A program made the position numbers and the translations under genes. A stretch of 64,000 nt of DNA from DAIDKA01 sp036267975 (lineage in GTDB: Bacteria; Pseudomonadota; Gammaproteobacteria; Steroidobacterales; Steroidobacteraceae): NCBI GenBank assembly GCA_036267975.1, contig DATAVA010000019.1:62001-126000 (forward strand). Reading direction: 5' to 3'. Below the pieces are notes generated by a model that saw only the letters and a list, made by a program, of their open reading frames with translations, had not been told where the DNA came from and did no database searches. Positions 41,280 to 50,328 of this stretch are shown here, piece by piece (within the stretch, counting starts at the first letter, position 1; each line of letters begins with the position of its first letter).

Positions 41280-41377
41280 GGGCACATCCGTTGGTCATGC
41301 CCGTGCTTTATCGGCTAACGAGTGCGAGTTTGCAAGATCAAACCCTCACGCGCAGCGGTTCGCAGCCACGTCCCCGC

Positions 41378-41617
41378 TCAAACTCGCCTGCGATAGATTC
41401 GGATGGCCGGCATTTTGGCCTGGCATTTGTGGCAGCGCAGTCTTTGACGCGCCGTGGCGACCGTGATGCCCGCGCCCAGCTGGCGACGCAGGAACAATGT
41501 GTGAAGCTCGCGCGCATGGCCGCAGGTGCATTCCGCCATGATGATGAAGGTCGGATCAAGAGTGGCGACGGATTTCGTTTCCGCGACTTCGACGAGGACT
41601 AAATCCTGGGTGGCCAT
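41378..41617 (-). CDS. Small cysteine-containing protein, putative zinc-binding
   Basis: A 79-residue protein with CTCGHARELHTLFLRRQLGA and RQRLRCHKCQAKMPAIRIYR: two Cys-x-Cys / Cys-x2-Cys pairs about 30 residues apart, a zinc-ribbon-like pattern. The start ATG 41617 (MATQDLVLVEVAETK) gives a compact domain; an upstream methionine at 41680 is less likely. I have seen similar short conserved proteins in proteobacteria but know no function. Situated between the ClpS-like gene and the SRAP gene, divergent from the latter. Confidence 0.6.
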   Translation of the reverse strand: MATQDLVLVEVAETKSVATLDPTFIIMAECTCGHARELHTLFLRRQLGAGITVATARQRLRCHKCQAKMPAIRIYRRRV

Positions 41618-41744
41618 GCGAAAGCGTAGCGTGCCATGCGGGACGATCAGCAAGCACCTCCGTCGATGGCTGGATGGCATACAGGCTCAATCCGGCGCGT
41701 TGACTGGATAGCACTCCGCACCGCAGCACAGATACACTTGCAGC

Positions 41745-42677
41745 ATGTGCTACTCGGCTCGCATCGAATCGAAGTGGAAGCGCTATGTCCGGGAGATGGA
41801 AGCGCGCATCGCGTATTCGGACTTCCTGGAAGTGGCGCGACTGCGCCTCGCGGATCCGACGCAGCACCGTTTGCCGCGCGGATTTGATCTGGAATTCGCC
41901 GATGCGCAAACCGACGAGGAGCGCGCCATCAAAGTCCTCATCGATCAGTATCGAAGCGGGCAGGTCACAAAGCTTGAGACGGAAATATTCGCGCAGCGCA
42001 AGCGCCAGGCCGACGCGGAGCGCAAGCTTGCCGCGAAGCGGACCAAGGCTGCGGCCGAGAGCATGCGCATCGCGACATCCAAGGTTCAGCAGGCGATGGG
42101 CAAGCTGTCGCTGCTGACCGACGCCAAGCCTCACGCCAACGACTACCGCATTTTCCCGCGCAACTACGCGCCGATCATGTACGTGCGCGGCGGCGAGAAG
42201 ATATTGGCACCGGGGCGATATCTGTTGCGGCAGGCCGGCAAACCGGCGTTCACGGACGACAATCTGTCAGGCAACTACAACGCGCGACGCGACAACCTGA
42301 CGAAGTTTTGGCGCCGGGAGTTCGGTGCGACGCATGCCGTCATGGCGATCCGATCATTCTATGAGAACGTCACCGGCCCGGATGGGCAAAATCAAGTGCT
42401 CCACTTCAATCCGCGGGAAGCGGGCGTGATGCTGATCGCGTGCCTGTACGCCGAGTGGTCCGATCCCAGGTCCGCCGAGAAACTGCTGTCCTTCGCAGCG
42501 GTCACGGATGAGCCGCCGGCGGAAGTCGCGGCGGCCGGACATGACCGTATGGTCATCCGGCTGACGCGGGAGAATGTGGACCGATGGTTGACGCCACGGG
42601 GCCGGTCGGATGAGGAGCTACAGGCGATTCTCAGTGAGCGCCAGCCGGCGTACTACGAGCACCGCGTGGCGGCATAG
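41745..42677 (+). CDS. SOS response-associated peptidase (SRAP/YedK/HMCES family)
   Basis: A 310-residue SRAP-fold protein. MCYSAR at the start carries the catalytic Cys2, which cross-links to abasic sites in single-stranded DNA. NYNARRDNLTKFWRREFG, RSFYENVTGPDG and the His in AGHDRMVIRLTRENVDRWL are the other family elements. Between residues 40 and 130 a charged helical insertion (ERAIKVLIDQYRSG, AQRKRQADAERKLAAKRTK) is present that short YedK proteins lack, so it is longer than the usual 220. Monocistronic. Confidence 0.88.
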   Translation: MCYSARIESKWKRYVREMEARIAYSDFLEVARLRLADPTQHRLPRGFDLEFADAQTDEERAIKVLIDQYRSGQVTKLETEIFAQRKRQADAERKLAAKRTKAAAESMRIATSKVQQAMGKLSLLTDAKPHANDYRIFPRNYAPIMYVRGGEKILAPGRYLLRQAGKPAFTDDNLSGNYNARRDNLTKFWRREFGATHAVMAIRSFYENVTGPDGQNQVLHFNPREAGVMLIACLYAEWSDPRSAEKLLSFAAVTDEPPAEVAAAGHDRMVIRLTRENVDRWLTPRGRSDEELQAILSERQPAYYEHRVAA

Positions 42678-42687
42678 GCGGGCAGCG

Positions 42688-43569
42688 CTAGGCGCCCCGG
42701 CCCCACACTTTGATGGCCTCGGTGACGTCGGCTTTCGGTCCCAGCATTTGCGATGCGGTGCTCATTTGTGCCGCGCTGAGCTCGAGCATCGGTGCCTGGA
42801 TCTTCAGGGCTGCGGCCAGTCCCGCGGCAATTCTCACGTCCTTTGCGGCCAGGGCCAGCAGGAAGCCGGCCGCATGCCGCCCGGCGATGACGTGATCCTT
42901 CATCGACAGCTCGCTGTGAAAGGTCCTGCCGGTGGAGACATTCAGAATATCGATAAGCTGCGTCGGATCAATCCCGAACGCCCTGCCGATCAGCAGCGCC
43001 TCGCAGGTCGCCTCGAAGGCTGCAGCGGACACATAGTTATTGAGCGCCTTCATCGCATGGCCGGCTCCCAATGCGCCGACCTCAAACAGGCGCTTGCCCA
43101 GCAGTTCAAGCACGGGGCGGGCACGCGCAATGGCGCAGGCCTCGCCACCGATCATGATCGTCAGTGCGGCATCCAGCGCGCGTGGCACGCCACCTGATAC
43201 CGGGGCGTCCACGAGCGCGAGGCCGAGGCCCGCGAGGGTCGTCCCGAGTTCACGCGTGCCCTCAGGTTCAGACGAACTCATGTCGATGACCAGCGCGCCC
43301 TTCGGCAGTTCACGGGCGATCCCGTCGGGTCCGAGTAATACCTCGCGCACGATCGCACCGGTGGGAAGCATCGTCACCACGATGGCCGTCGTGCGAAAGT
43401 CCTCGGGCCCCTGGGCGATACGCACGGTGGCGTCGCCGGCCACGCGCTGCGCGGCGCAGACATCAAGATCAGACACGGTGAGCGAATGCCCGGCACGGGC
43501 AATATGACCCGCCATCGGGCGTCCCATCGCTCCCAGACCGATAAATCCGATGTTAATGCTGCCTCCCAT
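42688..43569 (-). CDS. NAD(P)-dependent beta-hydroxyacid dehydrogenase (3-hydroxyisobutyrate dehydrogenase family)
   Basis: A 293-residue reductase of the beta-hydroxyacid dehydrogenase family. The cofactor loop IGFIGLGAMGRPMAGHI, LVIDMSSSEPEGTRELG, the substrate motif VDAPVSGGVPRALDAALT, and the catalytic-lysine motif GAGHAMKALNNYVSAAA are all present. The start ATG 43569 (MGGSINIGFIG) is preferred over 43614. Convergent with the SRAP gene, with 10 bases between them. Substrate not inferable from sequence alone. Confidence 0.92.
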   Translation of the reverse strand: MGGSINIGFIGLGAMGRPMAGHIARAGHSLTVSDLDVCAAQRVAGDATVRIAQGPEDFRTTAIVVTMLPTGAIVREVLLGPDGIARELPKGALVIDMSSSEPEGTRELGTTLAGLGLALVDAPVSGGVPRALDAALTIMIGGEACAIARARPVLELLGKRLFEVGALGAGHAMKALNNYVSAAAFEATCEALLIGRAFGIDPTQLIDILNVSTGRTFHSELSMKDHVIAGRHAAGFLLALAAKDVRIAAGLAAALKIQAPMLELSAAQMSTASQMLGPKADVTEAIKVWGRGA

Positions 43570-43661
43570 GGTCCCCGCCGGATTTTGCCGGTGGCCGCTC
43601 AATTGTCCCAGCATTGGATGTCTGGTAGAAGGGGAGAATCACGGCGGGAAGCGAAAAACCA

Positions 43662-44645
43662 ATGAAAACGACCGCTTCGGGAATTCTGGTTCTGGGTGCG
43701 GTGGCGCTGCTCGGCCAGTCCGTGCGGGCTGCCGAGTGCGACAAGGCGTGTCTTGAGCAGATCGCGGCGGCTTACCGTGCGGCGTACCTGAAGCACGATG
43801 TGACGCTCGCACCGTTCGCGCAGCACGTGCGGTATTCCGAGAACAACGCCGAGATGACCTTCCCGGATGGCACCTGGGACACCGTCACGCAGGAGATCGA
43901 TAGGCCGCTGGTGCTGTCCGATCCCACCACCGGCCAGATCGGCATCTACACCACGGTCCTGCAGCGCCAGACGCAGGGTTTCCTGGCCGTCAGGCTGCGG
44001 ATCCGCGACCGGCACATCACCGAGGTCGAGCAGATCATTGCCACCAAGCGCAATGTCAGTGCGCCACCGGTGCCCATGGGCGATGCCTTCCAATACCATC
44101 GCGATCCGGCCATGAGTGCCGCGGTTCCCGAGGCCCAGCGCCTGTCGCGGATGCGGATCAGGCAGCTCGCCGATGGCTACTTCTCGACCCTGCAGTACAA
44201 CACCGGGGAGATCCGCGGCACGCGCTTCGCCGCCGGCGCGGTGCGACACGAGAACGGAATCCCTTATACCGATCTCGAGCAGGGCTTCAAGTCCGGGCGG
44301 TATCGCTACAACAACCGGGTGCGCGATCGCGACTGTTTTCTGGTGGACGAGGAGCGCGGCTTTACCATGTGCCGCGGCTTCATCGATCACAAGGGCGTCC
44401 TGGATCAATACACGATGACTGACGGCACCGTCGCCAAGTCCAACTACCAGGAGCCGCAGTCCTGGGGGTTCCTGGAGGCGTTCAAGGCCAACAAGGAGGG
44501 AATTGTCGCGGTGGAGTCGGTCTTCAGCGCGGTACCGTATTATCTGCGCTCACCGTGGACCAGGAAACCAGATCCCACCTACGATGCCTCGAAGCGGCCC
44601 GTCACGCAGGCGGGCGGGCGCGCTGCAGGCCCAGCATCGAAATAA
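43662..44645 (+). CDS. Exported hypothetical protein, NTF2-like flavour (DUF8021-like)
   Basis: A 327-residue exported protein with a signal peptide (MKTTASGILVLGAVALLGQS, cleavage near VRAAE). It begins with CDKACLEQIAAAYRAAYLKH, a helix pair typical of NTF2-like secreted proteins, and continues AEMTFPDGTWDTVTQEIDRP, then a second unit IRQLADGYFSTLQYNTGEI. It ends near PVTQAGGRAAGPASK. It is similar in theme to the secreted proteins at 26341-28501 but not clearly homologous. The 3' end overlaps the convergent MFS gene by 44 bases. Confidence 0.65.
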   Translation: MKTTASGILVLGAVALLGQSVRAAECDKACLEQIAAAYRAAYLKHDVTLAPFAQHVRYSENNAEMTFPDGTWDTVTQEIDRPLVLSDPTTGQIGIYTTVLQRQTQGFLAVRLRIRDRHITEVEQIIATKRNVSAPPVPMGDAFQYHRDPAMSAAVPEAQRLSRMRIRQLADGYFSTLQYNTGEIRGTRFAAGAVRHENGIPYTDLEQGFKSGRYRYNNRVRDRDCFLVDEERGFTMCRGFIDHKGVLDQYTMTDGTVAKSNYQEPQSWGFLEAFKANKEGIVAVESVFSAVPYYLRSPWTRKPDPTYDASKRPVTQAGGRAAGPASK

Positions 44646-45966
44646 CGAAGATTGCCGCGGGTACGGCGAGACCGGCGATTACGAAGGTCGGCGCGACCCC
44701 TGCAGCGATCAAAGCCCCGCCGACCAGCGGACTGGCGACGGCACCGACCCGTGCTATTGCCGACGCCCAGCCACTGCCGGTTGCAAGGATGCTCGACGGA
44801 TATAGCGTTACTGCCAGCGATACGATCGCGAATATCGAGCCACCGGTGCAGGCGCCGATCAGCAGCAGCAGTGCACCCCAGGAGAGAAAGCCCGACGGCA
44901 CCACCAGGAACAGCAGCAGCGCCACGGCGTTGACGGCGAAGCCGGCGGCGAGCGTGCGTTCGGCACCGAAGCGGTCCATCAGCCAGGCGAGCGACAGGCC
45001 GCCCACGATGCCGCCCACCTGGTTGAACGCCATCGCGCGGATCGCCTGCGCCGGCAACCAGCCGGCTCCCGTCAGCAGCGTCGGCAGCCAGCTGACGAGC
45101 AGGTAGAGGACGAAGGAATTCATGGCATAGGCGAGCCACAACAGCAGCGTGGAGGCCCGGTACCGCGGCTTGAACAGGTCGCGCACCGAGCCGGTCAGCG
45201 CCTGACCCACTGGCCTGAGGTAGACCGTCTCGGCGACTACGCCCGGGGCGATGTTGCGCAGAATCGTGGCAATCGCGGGATTTCGCGGACGACGATGGAG
45301 CAGGAACTTGATCGACTCCGGACCCGTCATGACCAGGGCGACGCTCAGCGCCAACGGGAACGCCCCACCGACAACAAATGTCGCCGGCCAACCGTAGCGG
45401 GCGATGAGGCTGGGCACGAGCAGTCCCGCCACCAGCGCACCCGTGGCCGTATTGCAGTATGCGAGCGTGATCAGGCTCGCACGCCGCCGCCGCGGCATGA
45501 AGTCGGCGGTCAGGGAGTAGGCATTGGCCAGGCTTGCTCCGAGTGCCGCGCCGGTAAAGAACCGGCACAACTCCATTTGCAGCACATTGTCAGCCAAAGC
45601 CGTGGCCAGGGAGGCTGCACCGACAATCGCCATCGTGCCCGCCAGCACGGCCCGCCGACCATAGCGGTCCCCCAGCGGAGCCAGCACCGCCGCGCCGATC
45701 CCCATCCCCAGAAGGGAAGCTGACAGCGCGACGCTCAGCGACGCGGGGGTGATTCCCCATGCCTTGGTCAGCGACGGCACCGTGAGCGCCAGGTCCTGAA
45801 GACTGTAGCCATCGCACATCACGGCCAGGGCGCACAGTACCAACACGTACTTCTGCAGCGCGGACAACGGATGTGCATCCATCAGATCGTCGATCTCGAT
45901 GCCTGCGAGAGGCGTCGAGGTGGGAGCGGGCACGCGCAGTGATGCAGCAGTCGTCATTAGGTGCAT
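44602..45966 (-). CDS. MFS transporter, aromatic acid:H+ symporter (AAHS) family
   Basis: A 12-helix major facilitator of 454 residues. MCDGYSLQDLALTVPSL matches the DGYD-Q motif of the aromatic-acid symporters such as PcaK and BenK. The motif-A loop LAPLGDRYGRRAVLAGT between helices 2 and 3 and SLAWLMDRFGAERTLAAG between 8 and 9 are present. It would import aromatic acids with a proton, compatible with pobA at 19225 although the genes are 25 kb apart. ATG 45957 is an alternative start. Divergent from the methyltransferase at 46029. Confidence 0.88.
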   Translation of the reverse strand: MHLMTTAASLRVPAPTSTPLAGIEIDDLMDAHPLSALQKYVLVLCALAVMCDGYSLQDLALTVPSLTKAWGITPASLSVALSASLLGMGIGAAVLAPLGDRYGRRAVLAGTMAIVGAASLATALADNVLQMELCRFFTGAALGASLANAYSLTADFMPRRRRASLITLAYCNTATGALVAGLLVPSLIARYGWPATFVVGGAFPLALSVALVMTGPESIKFLLHRRPRNPAIATILRNIAPGVVAETVYLRPVGQALTGSVRDLFKPRYRASTLLLWLAYAMNSFVLYLLVSWLPTLLTGAGWLPAQAIRAMAFNQVGGIVGGLSLAWLMDRFGAERTLAAGFAVNAVALLLFLVVPSGFLSWGALLLLIGACTGGSIFAIVSLAVTLYPSSILATGSGWASAIARVGAVASPLVGGALIAAGVAPTFVIAGLAVPAAIFVISMLGLQRARPPA

Positions 45967-46028
45967 ATAGTATTCTCAGCCGTGAACCGGTGTGCTCTTT
46001 AGCTGTCGCAGCATTAGGATTGACGGTA

Positions 46029-46646
46029 ATGACCGGCTCGTCTTCCGACAATGATGCGTCCAACGGCTGGGAGGCCGTTGCCGGGCAATGGCTCGAACGG
46101 CGTCAGCAGTCAAGCATCGGGGTGGATGTCATGCGCACCTGGGCCGGCACCTTGAACGGCGGTTCTTCAATACTCGACCTGGGGTGCGGGTCCGGCGTGC
46201 CGGTCGCGCAGGCATTGATGCAGGCTGGCTTCATTGTCAGCGGCATCGACGCATCACCCACATTGATCGCAGCGTTTCGCAGCCGATTCCCCCGCATGAT
46301 GAGCGCGTGCGAACCGGTTGAGACCTCCCGATTCCTGGGCAGAAGCTACGACGCCGTGATCGCCATCGGGCTCATCTTCCTGTTGTCCGAAGCGGCGCAG
46401 ACGGCCCTCCTTCTGAAAGTCGGCGCGACACTCAAGGTTGGTGGCCGATTCCTGTTCACCGCCCCGGTACAGGCTTGCGCCTGGAACGACCTGATGACGG
46501 GTCGCGAATCGCGCTCGCTCGGAGCTGCGGCCTATCAGCCCATACTGGCGCACGCAGGCCTGACGCTCGCCGCTGAATATACCGACGAAGGCCAGAATCA
46601 TTACTACGACACCGTCCGGGACGGTCAACTCACGTTGCCGGAATAA
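46029..46646 (+). CDS. Class I SAM-dependent methyltransferase
   Basis: A 205-residue methyltransferase with the SAM site SILDLGCGSGVPVAQALMQA, an acidic residue at the end of strand 2 (GIDASPTLIAAFRSRFP), YDAVIAIGLIFLLSEAAQ, and KVGGRFLFTAP as motif IV. ATG 46029 begins MTGSSSDNDASNGWEAVAGQ; the frame extends upstream to 45873 into the MFS promoter region. No substrate hint in the sequence. Convergent with a small exported protein. Confidence 0.85.
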   Translation: MTGSSSDNDASNGWEAVAGQWLERRQQSSIGVDVMRTWAGTLNGGSSILDLGCGSGVPVAQALMQAGFIVSGIDASPTLIAAFRSRFPRMMSACEPVETSRFLGRSYDAVIAIGLIFLLSEAAQTALLLKVGATLKVGGRFLFTAPVQACAWNDLMTGRESRSLGAAAYQPILAHAGLTLAAEYTDEGQNHYYDTVRDGQLTLPE

Positions 46647-46782
46647 TACCTGCCACTTTCAGCCCCGCTCCCGTCGTCGGCGCGTGGGCGGATGCCCGTT
46701 CACTGCTCCCCTGCGCGTGTGACGTCCCGAGCGCCGCCGCGAGCACCACCGTTGCAATGATCTCCAAAATGACGGAGTTCAT
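46630..46782 (-). CDS. Small exported peptide, 50 aa
   Basis: Begins MNSVILEIIATVVLAAALGT with probable cleavage near SHAQGSS, leaving about 30 polar residues (ERASAHAPTTGAGLKVAGII). CAGGAG seven bases before ATG 46782 supports the start; a further upstream start at 46833 adds 17 residues. It overlaps the methyltransferase 3' end by 17 bases. No family recognised. Confidence 0.5.
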   Translation of the reverse strand: MNSVILEIIATVVLAAALGTSHAQGSSERASAHAPTTGAGLKVAGIIPAT

Positions 46783-47033
46783 CCGACTCCTGTCCTGGGC
46801 TAACTTCGTTCCGAAATAGACGCGGGCTTTCATGGCTCCTCCCGGCGCACTGAGCGGGATGATGAGCAGTCTATTCAGCTGCCGCGTCCCTCGCTGTCCG
46901 CGAATCTGCGGCAGCGCGCGTCGGATATCGCTGAATTGACCGGCACGAGATCACCGCTCAAGATGCGGCTTGAGGCTGTCACCTTCACAAGGCGCGGTAG
47001 CAGGGGTCTACAGATGCTAGTCGAGCCACCGGT

Positions 47034-47429
47034 ATGGCACGGGCGCCCGCGGAACGCGCAACCGCGGGCCTGGTCTTCGTTTTCCTTTGGTTCTTCATCG
47101 GCGGCATCGCCCATTTCGCCGCTCTCCGAACGGAAATGCGCATCGTGCCGCCATACATTCCCTGGCCGCACGCCACCGTGCTCATCAGCGGCGTCTTTGA
47201 ACTGCTCGGGGCACTCGGCATCATCTGGTCGCGATCGCGCGCGGGGGCCGGCGCGGGCCTGCTGCTCCTGACGGTCGCAGTCACCCCGGCGAACGTGTAC
47301 ATGTTGCAGCGTTGGGAGCTGTTTTCGGTTCCCTATTGGGTGCTCGTGGCCCGCTTGCCGCTGCAGATTGGGCTGCTTTGGCTCATCGCGTGGAGCACCC
47401 GGGTGGGGACGTTATTTGCGCGCCGATGA
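47034..47429 (+). CDS. DoxX-like membrane protein
   Basis: A 131-residue protein with four transmembrane segments. FVFLWFFIGGIAHFAALRTE, PHATVLISGVFELLGALGII, GLLLLTVAVTPANVYMLQRW and PLQIGLLWLIAWS correspond to the four-helix DoxX/DUF fold, with the conserved GxxEL and 'TPANVYM'. Family members are involved in thiosulfate:quinone oxidation or unrelated stress roles; not decided here. It overlaps the convergent gene at 47412 by 18 bases. Confidence 0.8.
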   Translation: MARAPAERATAGLVFVFLWFFIGGIAHFAALRTEMRIVPPYIPWPHATVLISGVFELLGALGIIWSRSRAGAGAGLLLLTVAVTPANVYMLQRWELFSVPYWVLVARLPLQIGLLWLIAWSTRVGTLFARR

Positions 47430-48086
47430 TGGCTGTCTGCCTCGCTCATTGGACACGACGGTAAGCACCTGAAGCACGCCCGTGCCATCCGCAGCCTGCT
47501 GCGATATTCCGTGCACCTGTGCCCCGACCTTCAAGATGGAGGCGTCCCCGGCTTTGATCAGGCTGATTTTCGTCAGGTACGAAACTGTCATCGTCGTCTC
47601 GCCCTGCGGGTCCGTAATGCGGACCAGGATACGGCGTCCTTTTCCCTGGACCGCGCCTGCACTGTCCCGCACGTCCGTGATGGTCCCGCTGTACTCGGGA
47701 GTGTTCGACGCATCGGGAACGTCACGGCGCCCCGCAAATCCATGCATGTTGTCTGCAAGGATTGCGCATTCCCCCGCTATTACCTTGGCGCCCTGACTGT
47801 ATATGCTCGTGCAGCGGACGGATTTTCCGGTACTGAGGTCAGACATAGTTCCCGGCTGCGCCAGGATCAGCTGCGCTGCGGGGGCGAGCTGGTAGGTTTC
47901 GGTCGTGCCGCCCTTGGCCTTGAGCAGCAGTTCATTTCCGTCAACCCTGGCCACGGTACCTGCGATCCGCTTGATGTTCGGCGTATTCGGCGGCGCATGT
48001 GAAGGCGTCGTCTGCGCGACGGCGGGCAGCATGGCCACCGAAGCGATCAGGAAGGCAACAACGGATCGGGCGTGAAATCGCATCAT
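47412..48086 (-). CDS. Exported hypothetical protein
   Basis: A 224-residue protein with a signal peptide (MMRFHARSVVAFLIASVAML, cleavage near AVAQTTP). The mature part looks like two beta-barrel, OB-like repeats (IAGTVARVDGNELLLKAKGG and YSGTITDVRDSAGAVQGKGR), each followed by a predicted strand set. No known family is recognised. ATG 48086 or 48083 start; longer frames to 48236 lack a ribosome site. Convergent with the DoxX gene. Confidence 0.65.
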   Translation of the reverse strand: MMRFHARSVVAFLIASVAMLPAVAQTTPSHAPPNTPNIKRIAGTVARVDGNELLLKAKGGTTETYQLAPAAQLILAQPGTMSDLSTGKSVRCTSIYSQGAKVIAGECAILADNMHGFAGRRDVPDASNTPEYSGTITDVRDSAGAVQGKGRRILVRITDPQGETTMTVSYLTKISLIKAGDASILKVGAQVHGISQQAADGTGVLQVLTVVSNERGRQPSSARK

Positions 48087-48389
48087 CTGCGCTTGTATCT
48101 TTTGTGACCTCGACAGCATTGGATAGGACTGGGCTGCAACGTGTAGGCGCGGGGCGGGTTCGTATGTCGGTGTTGCGCGCAAGCGCGCGCGTGCATGCGG
48201 CGCCGATCGCCAGCCGCGCTGCAGCAGAATCCGCAATCTTGCCCCTTTCCGCCATGTCCAGTCCTGACCCAGGGCATTGCGTTTGTGGCCCCGCGTGTGA
48301 TCGGTGGATAATCACGTGAACCCAGCCGGAGTCGGGAAGTGACTCCTCCTGCACACATCCACAAGAATTTGGGCAATCAGGACTAGCCA
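48087..48389. other. Intergenic region, no gene seen
   Basis: The 303 bases between the exported protein at 47412 and the DUF4139 gene show no supported reading frame, RNA gene or clear repeat. A GC alternation (GTTGCGCGCAAGCGCGCGCG) near 48171 could fold locally. The promoters of both divergent genes must lie here. Confidence 0.4.
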
Positions 48390-50045
48390 ATGGCATCCAA
48401 AACCATCATCCGTGATCGCGCCGCAGTGTCCGGTCTGCGCTGGCTGCTCGCGGCCTGCGCGTGTGCCGTCATCTCCGTCGCCCCAGCAATTGCTGCCGAG
48501 CTGATCGCCGACGCGCAGATCGATCATGTGACGGTGTATCGGCAGGGCGCGGTCGTGACCCGTGCGGCGCAGATTGCGGTGCCAGCGGGCTCAAGCCGGT
48601 TGGTCTTTCGTGGCTTGCCAGCCAATGTGGACGCCAACACCCTGCAGGTCACCCTGGGTGGTGCCGGCGTGGAGCTCGGTGATATCGAAGTGGTCCGTAT
48701 CAACGAAGCTACGTTCGTATCAGAACCTGAGCGCGAGCTGCGGCGCCGAATCGAGGATGTCGGCGATCAGCAAACGGTGCTGACGGATGAGGTCGCGGTC
48801 GCGCAGACCCAGCTCAAACTGCTCGATTCCCTGGCATCGAATCCTGCCGGCAGCACGAACCGGGCGGTCGTCGATGCCAGCAACCTCGCGGCGGTGCTCG
48901 GCACGATGGCGACGGGGGAAAGCGCCGCTCGCAAGCGCGTGCGTGACGCCAATCTGCAACTGCGAACCGTGACGCGTCAAAAGGAGCAACTCGAGGCAGA
49001 CCTTGCGAAGGTGGCCACGAAGAGCAAGCAGAGCACGGAGGTACGCGCAACCGTGTCGGCCAGCACTCCCATGACGGCTGGCGTTGCAGTGTCATACACG
49101 GTCCCCGATGCCGGTTGGGGTTGGATCTATCAGGCCAGACTCGATACCACCCAGAAGCACCTCGTGCTCGACCGCCAGGGTTCGGTCACGCAGGGCAGCG
49201 GCGAGGACTGGAAGAATGTCGATCTGACCTTGACCACGGCGGTGCCCGCCGCGGACCTCAACACACCGGTTCCCGCATCACTGTTCGTAGACTTGCGCGC
49301 ACCTGTGTCGAACCGGCTGAGTATGGCAGCGGCGGCATCCAGCGCTCTGGAAGAGGTCACCGTCACCGGATCACGGCGACGCAATGCGCAGGTGGCATCC
49401 ACGGATTACGTTGCCGACTACCACGTCCCGTCCCGCGTTTCCGTACTGGCCGACCGGCAGGCCCGCCTGTTCCCGATCGGGCAGAACGCCTTCGATGTGG
49501 ACCTGGTAGCCCGCATTTTTCCGAGCGTCGGCCATCAGGCGCACCTGGAAGCCATTTTCAAGTACTCGGAATCACTGCCCATCGAGGCTGGGCAGCTCGA
49601 GCTGTATCGCGACGGCGCCTATGTGGGCGCGGCGCAGACCGAGCCGTTCCTGCCCGGCGCGGAAGTGCGCATGCCCTTCGGCGTCGATGAGCGCATTCGC
49701 GCGACTATCCGTGACGAGGCAACGCAGTCCGGCGAGAAGGGACTCATCAATCGGCAAACGGTCAAGGAGACTCGGCGCCGCATCGATATCACCAACTACC
49801 ACCCGGTGCTGATCCCGGTTGAACTGCTCGACAGCATTCCGGTGAGCCGGAATGAGGACGTTCACGTCGAGATTTTGAAGGGGGCGACCGATCCCACCGT
49901 AAAGGACCTCGACGGCAAGGCGGGCGTGTGGGTGTGGAAGCTTGAGCCGGCGCCGCAACAGACCGTGACCGTTCACCAGGCGTACGCCATCCAGTATCCG
50001 GCCGGGCGGCAATTGCAGGAGACCATCGATTCCGGCGGGCGGTGA
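48390..50045 (+). CDS. DUF4139/mucoidy-inhibitor-like protein with a TonB-receptor-like motif
   Basis: A 551-residue exported protein with a signal region (WLLAACACAVISVAPAIAAE). The N-terminal DUF4140-type domain (IDHVTVYRQGAVVTRAAQIA) is followed by a coiled coil (residues 115-210) and the C-terminal DUF4139 domain (VSYTVPDAGWGWIYQARLDT, GEDWKNVDLTLTTAVPAADL, KNELLNR-like FKYSESLPIEAGQLELYRDG). At residues 320-331, ALEEVTVTGSRRR matches the start of TonB-dependent receptor plugs. It lies in the variable loop of DUF4139. Function unknown; often near protease or stress genes. Confidence 0.82.
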   Translation: MASKTIIRDRAAVSGLRWLLAACACAVISVAPAIAAELIADAQIDHVTVYRQGAVVTRAAQIAVPAGSSRLVFRGLPANVDANTLQVTLGGAGVELGDIEVVRINEATFVSEPERELRRRIEDVGDQQTVLTDEVAVAQTQLKLLDSLASNPAGSTNRAVVDASNLAAVLGTMATGESAARKRVRDANLQLRTVTRQKEQLEADLAKVATKSKQSTEVRATVSASTPMTAGVAVSYTVPDAGWGWIYQARLDTTQKHLVLDRQGSVTQGSGEDWKNVDLTLTTAVPAADLNTPVPASLFVDLRAPVSNRLSMAAAASSALEEVTVTGSRRRNAQVASTDYVADYHVPSRVSVLADRQARLFPIGQNAFDVDLVARIFPSVGHQAHLEAIFKYSESLPIEAGQLELYRDGAYVGAAQTEPFLPGAEVRMPFGVDERIRATIRDEATQSGEKGLINRQTVKETRRRIDITNYHPVLIPVELLDSIPVSRNEDVHVEILKGATDPTVKDLDGKAGVWVWKLEPAPQQTVTVHQAYAIQYPAGRQLQETIDSGGR

Positions 50046-50328
50046 GCATCGGGCGCCTCGTCATAGGATCGACGCGCCGTGGCCCCAAAGTGAACATCAA
50101 TATGCTGCGGTTTCGACTCCGGGTGTCTCGGTCCGCAAAGTGGCCGATCTGGCAGACCGCAGCCTCAAATACCGGCTCGATCGGTGCATGCTGCTCCGCA
50201 GCCCCGATGTCGTCGCGCGCGCACCTTCGCTGTGGGCAACTGCCCTGGAGCATCTGGACGGGCCTGTGCGGCGCGTTTCAATTGCTCGTATAGGAAGATC
50301 ATGCGAACTCTGCTGGGTACCGGCGCCG

